DNA of 64,000 nt, taken from Sinomonas terrae. GTDB lineage: Bacteria; Actinomycetota; Actinomycetes; Actinomycetales; Micrococcaceae. The translations under genes and the position numbers were made by a program. Below, in pieces: positions 58,488 to 64,000 of the stretch. A model generated the notes under the pieces. That model was not told where the DNA came from. It did no database searches and saw nothing but the letters and a program-made list of their open reading frames with translations. The stretch spans positions 310,001-374,000 of the forward strand of contig NZ_JAKZBV010000001.1 of NCBI RefSeq assembly GCF_022539255.1, given 5' to 3'. The first letter of the stretch is position 1. Each line of letters opens with the position of its first letter.

Positions 58488-59467
58488 TGCCCACGATGAC
58501 TCTTGCGAAGGCCATCAACGCTGGCCTCAGGGACGCCTTGGCCGCCGACGAGATGGTCATGCTCATGGGCGAGGACATTGGTTCGCTCGGTGGTGTCTAC
58601 CGAGTGACCGAGGGACTCAAGGCCGAGTTCGGCGAGGATCGGGTCGTTGACAGCCCACTCGCCGAATCGGGGATCGTCGGGACGAGTATCGGTCTTTCCC
58701 TGCGCGGGTACCGTCCAGTCGGCGAGATCCAGTTCGACGGTTTCGTGTTCCCGGGCTTCAACCAGATCACGACCCAGCTAGCGAAGCTCCATGCCCGCAG
58801 CAGGGGCCAGCTCACCGTCCCGGTGACCATCCGCATCCCGTACGGCGGCGGCATCGGGTCGGTCGAGCACCATTCGGAGTCGCCCGAGGCACTTTTCGCC
58901 CACACTGCGGGACTCCGGATCCTCACGCCGTCCAATCCGCATGACGGCTACTGGATGACTCGCCAGGCGATCGAGTGCGAAGACCCCGTCATCCTCTTCG
59001 AGCCGAAGCGCCGTTACTGGCTCAAGGGCGAGGTGGACTTGGAGGATCCGGGCACGTCGGCGGACCCGTTCCGCGCACACATTGTGCGCGAGGGCAGCGA
59101 CGCGACGGTCGTGGCCTACGGCCCGCTCGTTCCAGTGGCGCTTGCGGCGGCGGAGGCGGCAGCGGAAGACGGTCGCAGCGTCGAAGTCGTCGACCTCCGG
59201 TCGCTTTCACCCATCGATTTCGAGACCGTGACGGCATCCGTCCGCAAGACCGGTCGGCTCGTCGTGGCCCATGAGGCACCGACGTTCGGTGGCCTCGGCG
59301 GCGAGATTGCTGCTCGCGTGTCCGAACGAGCCTTCCTGTCGCTTGAGGCCCCCGTGATCCGGGTGGGCGGCTTCCACATGCCGTACCCGGTCTCAAAGGT
59401 CGAGGGCCAGTACCTTCCGGACATCGACCGCATCCTCGAGGCCCTCGACCGGGCGTTCGCGTACTAG
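58487..59467 (+). CDS. bkdB: 2-oxoacid dehydrogenase E1 beta subunit
   Basis: This 326-residue subunit has VMLMGEDIGSLGGVYRVTEGL, RLPYGGG-like RIPYGGGIGSVEHHSESPEA and VVDLRSLSPIDFETV, all typical of the beta chain. It completes the E1 decarboxylase with BkdA. The ATG overlaps the bkdA stop (TGATG), so expression is coupled. The E2 gene follows by seven bases. Confidence 0.9.
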   Translation: MPTMTLAKAINAGLRDALAADEMVMLMGEDIGSLGGVYRVTEGLKAEFGEDRVVDSPLAESGIVGTSIGLSLRGYRPVGEIQFDGFVFPGFNQITTQLAKLHARSRGQLTVPVTIRIPYGGGIGSVEHHSESPEALFAHTAGLRILTPSNPHDGYWMTRQAIECEDPVILFEPKRRYWLKGEVDLEDPGTSADPFRAHIVREGSDATVVAYGPLVPVALAAAEAAAEDGRSVEVVDLRSLSPIDFETVTASVRKTGRLVVAHEAPTFGGLGGEIAARVSERAFLSLEAPVIRVGGFHMPYPVSKVEGQYLPDIDRILEALDRAFAY

Positions 59468-59474
59468 GAGCCCC

Positions 59475-61115
59475 ATGAGCAAGCAGATCTTCACCCTCCC
59501 TGACGTCGGCGAGGGGCTGACCGAGGCAGACATCGTCGCCTGGAAGGTCAAGCCCGGCGATACCGTCGCGATCAACGACATCCTCTGCGAGATCGAGACG
59601 GCGAAGAGCCTCGTCGAGCTCCCGAGCCCGTTCGAGGGCACGGTGCTCGAGCTCCTGGCTCCCGAGCACGAGACCATCGAGGTTGGCTCGCCGATCATCG
59701 CGATAGGCGCGGCCTCCGATGCGGTCCCTGCAACGACTGCCCCCCTCTCCAACGCCCCGGCCTCCAACGCTCGTGCTTCCAAGGCCCCGGCCTCCAAAGA
59801 AGCGGACGACGGCGGGAGCGCACCTAGCGTCGCCGCCGCACCGTCGTCGTCCTCCAGCGCAGCGAGCCGAGCGCCTCAGGTGCCCACGGGAGAGACCGTC
59901 AACGCCCCCGTCCCGCACCTCAACGAGCCGGGGATCGAGAGCGGCCCCTTGGTGGGCTCTGGTCCGAAGGCAGACGCCATAAGGCGCCGCCCCCGCAAGC
60001 AGCAATCAACGAGTCCGAGCTTCCCGCTCCCTAGCGCCTCCCCCCAGCAGCCGACGTCCCGTCAGCAGCCGGCGACTCCGCAGCAGCCTGCGCACCCCCA
60101 GCAGCCGGCGACTCCCCAGCAGCCTGCGCACCCCCAGCAGCGGACCATGCACCCTGCTGCCGATCCGACCGCTCGAGCCGGGGCGGACGCGCAAGAAGCG
60201 AGCACCGCCGTCGCCCGCCTGCTGACCCGCGTCCTCGCCAAACCCCCGGTCCGCCGGATAGCGAAGGAACTCGGCATCAACCTCGCCGATGTCCCGGCAA
60301 CGGGTGCGCGCGGGGAGGTGACCCGCGCGGACCTGGAGTCCTACCAGGTGCAGCGCGAACGTGAGATCGCCGCCGCGCCGACGTTCTGGGAACCTGCGAA
60401 GAAGCCGCTGGACCAGCGAATCGAAGTTGTCCCGGTTCGGGGTGTCCGCAAGGCCACGGCGAAGGCGATGGTGGATTCGGCCTTCACAGCGCCGCACGTG
60501 AGCATCTTCGTGGATGTGGACGCGTCGCGGACGATGGAGTTCGTTCAGCGGCTCAAGAAGTCGCGCGATTTCGAGAACATCAAGGTCTCCCCGCTGCTCA
60601 TCCTCGCGAAGGCGGTGATTTGGGCGGCGGCGCGCAATCCGAGCGTGAACTCGGAGTGGGTCAGCTCGCAGAGCGGCGACGAAATCCACATCAAGCACTT
60701 CATGAATCTCGGGATCGCTGCTGCGACACCTCGTGGACTACTCGTGCCGAACATCAAGAACGCCCAGGACCTTTCCCTCAAGGAACTGGCGGTCGCGCTC
60801 AACGATCTCGCGACAACCGCCCGCGCAGGGAAGACGAAGGCCGCCGACATGCAGGGCGGAACGCTCACGGTCACGAATATCGGTGCTCTCGGCATCGATA
60901 TCGGCACGCCGATCATCAATCCGGGGGAGGTCGCGATTGTCGCCTTCGGCACGATCAAGCAGAAGCCGTGGGTGGTTTCAGGCGAGGTGATTCCACGCTG
61001 GATCACGACCCTCGGCGGCTCGTTCGACCACCGGGTGGTCGACGGCGACCTTTCCGCGCGCTTCATGGCGGACGTCGCGGCGATCATGGAGGAGCCGGCT
61101 CTCCTGCTCGACTGA
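59475..61115 (+). CDS. bkdC: Dihydrolipoamide acyltransferase E2
   Basis: This 546-residue core enzyme has one lipoyl domain (about 1-78) with the lipoyl lysine in EIETAKSLVELPSPFEG. A long low-complexity linker includes QQPxxPQQPAHPQQP repeats (about 195-230). An E3-binding domain follows (VRRIAKELGINLADVPATG), then the catalytic domain ending GGSFDHRVVDGDLSARFM, with histidine and aspartate of the active site. It passes acyl groups to CoA. No E3 gene is near, so a shared E3 elsewhere must serve. A family C word (GCGGACGACGGCGGG) lies in the linker at about 59805. Confidence 0.9.
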   Translation: MSKQIFTLPDVGEGLTEADIVAWKVKPGDTVAINDILCEIETAKSLVELPSPFEGTVLELLAPEHETIEVGSPIIAIGAASDAVPATTAPLSNAPASNARASKAPASKEADDGGSAPSVAAAPSSSSSAASRAPQVPTGETVNAPVPHLNEPGIESGPLVGSGPKADAIRRRPRKQQSTSPSFPLPSASPQQPTSRQQPATPQQPAHPQQPATPQQPAHPQQRTMHPAADPTARAGADAQEASTAVARLLTRVLAKPPVRRIAKELGINLADVPATGARGEVTRADLESYQVQREREIAAAPTFWEPAKKPLDQRIEVVPVRGVRKATAKAMVDSAFTAPHVSIFVDVDASRTMEFVQRLKKSRDFENIKVSPLLILAKAVIWAAARNPSVNSEWVSSQSGDEIHIKHFMNLGIAAATPRGLLVPNIKNAQDLSLKELAVALNDLATTARAGKTKAADMQGGTLTVTNIGALGIDIGTPIINPGEVAIVAFGTIKQKPWVVSGEVIPRWITTLGGSFDHRVVDGDLSARFMADVAAIMEEPALLLD

Positions 61116-61258
61116 CGGTCCGGGACGAGGGAAGCGGCCGCGGCTCCGAGTTGCGTACTGCGCCTTGTATCGCCGGTGGTGCAGGCGCACAATGGCGCCA
61201 GCAGCCGGGGCAGTCCTGGCACGGTACGCGCCACCCCGGGTGTGGGAGGTTGATCCAT

Positions 61259-62710
61259 GTGAGCTCGTCCATGGACGCTGGTTCCGTCAGCGCCCCCTCA
61301 GGGGAGCAGATCGTTGCCCGACTCGAGCGGCTTGAGGTGTGGAGTCTTTCCTACCTCTTCATCGGGATCATTGGGCTTGGATTCCTTTTCACGTTCTACG
61401 ACATCTTCGACATCAACGTCTCGTTCATCCAGACCTGCGTGGAGCTGAACAAGGGCTGCACCCCAGAGAATGCGCTGGGTGCCCTGCCGCTTCCAGTGCT
61501 CCTCAATCTCGCCGGGTACGTGGTCGGCACCCTCGTGTTGAGCCCGATCGCCGATCGTGTGGGCCGGCGCAACATGCTGATGGTCACGATGCTCATCACG
61601 GGCCTCGGCTCCCTCTACAACGCATTCGTCGGCGACTACGCGAACTTCAACATCGCCCGCATCATCACGGGCATGGGCATCGGCGCCGACTTGGCGATCG
61701 TCAACACTTACGTGAACGAGGTGGCGCCTCGGAGATCGAGGGCTCAGTTCACGACCATCATCTTCATCATGTCGGCCCTAGGCGCCTTCGTCGGCATCTG
61801 GCTCGGCCTCATCCTGACGACGCCGCCGACGCCCTGGCCGCTCGGGCTCCCCTTCGCGGCGGCCGGGCCGGGGTTCGACTCCGGTTGGCGGTGGATGTAT
61901 GGGATCGGTGCGATTCTGGCCGTCATCGCCGTCCTGCTCCGGTTCGAACTGCCCGAGTCGCCGCGATGGCTCATCGGGCAGGGGCGCTTTACTGATGCGG
62001 ACGCCGTCGTCCGCGCGATGGAGGTGCGCGCCGCCCGGCGCGGACCGCTCGCCGAGCCGCTCCTCGCGGACACCTACGGCGCGACTGTGCCGCCGTCGCC
62101 CGTGCCGTACCGTGACCTGTTCGGGCGCGCGCTGTACGTGCGCCGCATCATCCTGCTGTTCCTGATCTGGTTCATCGGCTACATCACCGTCTACTCGTTC
62201 GCCTCGGGCTTCACGGCCGTCCTCGCTGCCCTGCGCTATCCGCCGCCTGAGGCCGGAGTCATTGCCGCTGTGGGCACGATCGGTTTCGTCGCTGAAGCGG
62301 CGGTGATGAGTGTGATCGTCGAGAAGCTCGAGCGCCGCTACTGGCTCCCCATCGCCGCAGCGGTGACGATCATCGGTTCGCTCGTCGTCGCCTCCGCGGG
62401 CACCAACATCTGGGTTTCATTCATCGGCGCGATCCTCATCTTTGCCGGGTTCAACCTCTGGGTCTCACCGACGTACGCGCTCACGGCCGAGTCCTTCCCG
62501 ACTCGGGCCCGCACGACGGGCTTCGCCCTCGTGGACGGCGTCGGCCACATCGGCGGGGGCATCGGCGTCATGATTATCGCGCCGATCCTGCCTCAACTGT
62601 CGGTCGTGTGGGCCCTCGGTCTGATTTCCGTGTTCCTTGTGGTGGCGGCGATCTTGGTCCAGTTCACTCCGCATACGCGGAATCGGCACTTGGACCACAT
62701 TTCGCCGTGA
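61259..62710 (+). CDS. MFS transporter, sugar-porter-like
   Basis: This 483-residue twelve-helix permease has the loop ADRVGRRNMLM, GMGIGADLAIVNTYVNEVAPRRSRAQ after helix 4 and LPESPRWLIGQGR before the central loop, a pattern of the sugar porter/aromatic acid:H+ symporter groups. Its helix 1 carries FTFYDIFDINVSF. The substrate is unknown. The GTG at 61259 is chosen because GGGAGG lies nine bases upstream; an ATG at 61271 is the alternative. A 143-base gap separates it from the E2 gene, so it may have its own promoter. Confidence 0.85.
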   Translation: MSSSMDAGSVSAPSGEQIVARLERLEVWSLSYLFIGIIGLGFLFTFYDIFDINVSFIQTCVELNKGCTPENALGALPLPVLLNLAGYVVGTLVLSPIADRVGRRNMLMVTMLITGLGSLYNAFVGDYANFNIARIITGMGIGADLAIVNTYVNEVAPRRSRAQFTTIIFIMSALGAFVGIWLGLILTTPPTPWPLGLPFAAAGPGFDSGWRWMYGIGAILAVIAVLLRFELPESPRWLIGQGRFTDADAVVRAMEVRAARRGPLAEPLLADTYGATVPPSPVPYRDLFGRALYVRRIILLFLIWFIGYITVYSFASGFTAVLAALRYPPPEAGVIAAVGTIGFVAEAAVMSVIVEKLERRYWLPIAAAVTIIGSLVVASAGTNIWVSFIGAILIFAGFNLWVSPTYALTAESFPTRARTTGFALVDGVGHIGGGIGVMIIAPILPQLSVVWALGLISVFLVVAAILVQFTPHTRNRHLDHISP

Positions 62711-63347
62711 TCTCGGCCTGTCCCTCGAGCGCCACCGTCTGACGCGGCTCGAGTCCCTCAGGAAGCGAGTGCGCGATGAGGATGACGAGCCGCGTGCTGG
62801 CCCATTCGGCGAGTTCGCCTACAAGGGTCTGGACCCCGTGGTCGTCCATGCCGTTGAAGGGCTCGTCGAGGATGACGAGAGGCGTGGGCAGTGCGGTGCA
62901 CGCGAGGAGCCAGAGCTTGCGCTGGTTTCCCGTAGAAAGCTCGGCGGCAGCCACCTCGAGCCAGTCGCCGAGGCCGTAGCGTTCGGCGCGCGCGAGTGCG
63001 GGGGCCAACTCGGTGCGCCGGCAGCGAGCGGCGAACGCAAGATGGTCCCTGGTAGTCATCGACGGGTACAGCGCTGGGGCCGTCCGGCAGACGCTTCGGA
63101 GGAGCCGTGCCTCAGGCGCGCCGGCACGCGTCCCAGAGATGCGGACCTCGCCGTCGAAGGGAGCGAGGAATCCCGAGACGAGTTCGAGCAGCGTCGACTT
63201 TCCGCTGCCGTTCGGGCCAGCGATGCGGACGAGGCCCGGACCCTGCAGCGAGAGGCTCAAGTCGCTGAAGACCGGCTGCTCGCGATCGTAGCCCGCGCGG
63301 ACCGATGTGAATTCGAGGTGAGGTGGCTGAGGCGATAGCGAAGGCAA
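62664..63347 (-). CDS. ABC transporter ATPase
   Basis: This 227-residue ATPase has Walker A GPNGSGKSTLLE, a divergent signature LSTGNQRKLWLL in place of LSGGQ, Walker B LVILDEPFNGMDD and a switch histidine in LIAHSLPEG. The TTG start at 63347 is suggested by GGGAG upstream; it overlaps the upstream permease gene by 91 bases. Its stop overlaps the end of the convergent MFS gene by 47 bases. Family and substrate are unclear; the drug or antibiotic exporter type is likely. Confidence 0.72.
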   Translation of the reverse strand: MPSLSPQPPHLEFTSVRAGYDREQPVFSDLSLSLQGPGLVRIAGPNGSGKSTLLELVSGFLAPFDGEVRISGTRAGAPEARLLRSVCRTAPALYPSMTTRDHLAFAARCRRTELAPALARAERYGLGDWLEVAAAELSTGNQRKLWLLACTALPTPLVILDEPFNGMDDHGVQTLVGELAEWASTRLVILIAHSLPEGLEPRQTVALEGQAEITAKCGPSADSAYAE

Positions 63348-64000
63348 ATGAAGGCTCCCAGTGTCAAAGCGAGGGCGTAGAGGGTCACGAGCAGTTCGGC
63401 GAGGTACGGATCGAGGACAAGGGCCGCAAGGCACGGCGTCATCAACCCGTAGGCGGCGACGCTGCCCGCGATATCGAAGGTGCGGCTCCCGTCCGTGTTC
63501 GGAAGGGGAGCGACAAGTGACTCGCCTGCGGTCTCCGCCGCGGCGCCCACGAGGGCGACCGCGAGCGGCGAGATGAGGACGTGCCCGGTGAGAAGCCATG
63601 CGGCGAGGGTGGCGAGCGCTCCCATTGGCAGAGCCATGGCGACGTAGAGACCGAGCAGCGACGTCGCAGCACGCTGGACGGGGATCCCGCTTTCGAGGGC
63701 GAAGCGCGCGTGGTAGATCTTCGCCGTAGGACCGATGCGTTCGAAGGCGATGGCCAGCACGCATGAGCAGAGTAGGAGGACAGCTCCGACGACGGAGCGC
63801 AGCACGTCAGTCCGGGGCAACGAGGCGAGCGAGGGGACCGGGAGCAGGGCAGAGGCGCCAACCAGGCCGCTGCAGACGGTGATCACAGCGAGGTAATACA
63901 CGGAAACGAGCGTCCCGTGCGGCGTTCCGGCGAGGTCCTGAAGGAACGCCATCGCGAGGCCCCTCGCTTGACGGTCCCCCGAGCGCTTCCGCCTCGAGGG
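63257..64000 (-). CDS. ABC transporter permease-like membrane protein (partial)
   Basis: This gene enters from the right edge; the frame stays open upstream of the ATG at 63952 to position 64000, so the true start may lie outside. The visible 230 or so residues hold about six hydrophobic segments, such as VYYLAVITVCSGLVGASALL, SVVGAVLLLCSCVLAIAF, LLGLYVAMALPMGALATLAAW and ELLVTLYALALTLGAFICL. No family is recognised. The last 30 residues (SHLTSNSHRSARATIASS) lie in the overlap with the ATPase gene and are less constrained. Confidence 0.6.
   Translation of the reverse strand, partial: PSRRKRSGDRQARGLAMAFLQDLAGTPHGTLVSVYYLAVITVCSGLVGASALLPVPSLASLPRTDVLRSVVGAVLLLCSCVLAIAFERIGPTAKIYHARFALESGIPVQRAATSLLGLYVAMALPMGALATLAAWLLTGHVLISPLAVALVGAAAETAGESLVAPLPNTDGSRTFDIAGSVAAYGLMTPCLAALVLDPYLAELLVTLYALALTLGAFICLRYRLSHLTSNSHRSARATIASSRSSAT

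Overview
The window reads as a chromosomal segment of a high-GC actinobacterium, most likely Micrococcaceae (Arthrobacter or Sinomonas type). This is an inference from the very GC-rich third codon positions, the fused pcaL gene, the IclR-type regulators of aromatic catabolism, a DosR/DosS-like pair, an LGFP-repeat wall protein, and an initiator tRNA with encoded CCA. No phage, plasmid, IS element or CRISPR array was found.

Layout. 1-12.2 kb: a metabolite:H+ symporter, a two-domain LigD (polymerase-ligase), an SDR, an operon of aldo/keto reductase, MFS exporter and zinc alcohol dehydrogenase under a divergent XRE-type regulator, an orphan AbiEi-like protein and a second aldo/keto reductase. 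12.2-16.5 kb: a GH16-LGFP secreted protein with a small membrane protein, then a 3-hydroxybenzoate-type monooxygenase behind a clear dyad. 16.9-19.6 kb: a membrane protein plus ATPase pair of the bacteriocin-immunity/export type. 21.0-28.6 kb: a complete protocatechuate beta-ketoadipate operon, pcaHGB-L(DC)-F-I-J-R. 28.7-32.1 kb: a DosR/DosS-like two-component pair with DevR-box-like sites. 32.4-34.7 kb: an IclR regulator and pobA. 35.5-40.8 kb: PadR with an ABC exporter, rlmN and an FUSC protein. 43.0-49.1 kb: an agmatine/putrescine cluster (putrescine permease, agmatine deiminase, N-carbamoylputrescine amidase, TetR, putrescine oxidase). 49.1-55.9 kb: a methyltransferase, an FAD dehydrogenase, tRNA-fMet, purB, a WXG-like/hydrolase pair and a small membrane protein. 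55.9-62.7 kb: an aminotransferase, a 2-oxoacid dehydrogenase operon (E1alpha, E1beta, E2) and an MFS transporter. The right edge holds an ABC transporter pair that runs off the window.

How the genes work together. The 3-hydroxybenzoate and 4-hydroxybenzoate monooxygenases both yield protocatechuate, which the pca operon takes to succinyl-CoA and acetyl-CoA. One exact 15-bp palindrome (TTCCGTTGAACGGAA) lies upstream of both pcaH and pobA, and a degenerate copy precedes the pobA-linked IclR gene, which suggests one regulon. A 21-bp operator (TAAATGAA-N5-TTCRTTTA) precedes both the agmatine operon and the tetR/putrescine oxidase divergon, tying import, agmatine conversion and putrescine oxidation to one regulator.

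The least explained sequences are intergenic. There are 31-bp-period arrays of a TCGGGTACAGAT core at two loci, one arranged as a 3+4 inverted set. A 22-bp-period array of seven CGACGAGTGG cores abuts tetR. Several dispersed hairpin families recur between genes, and one of their words also appears inside coding regions.
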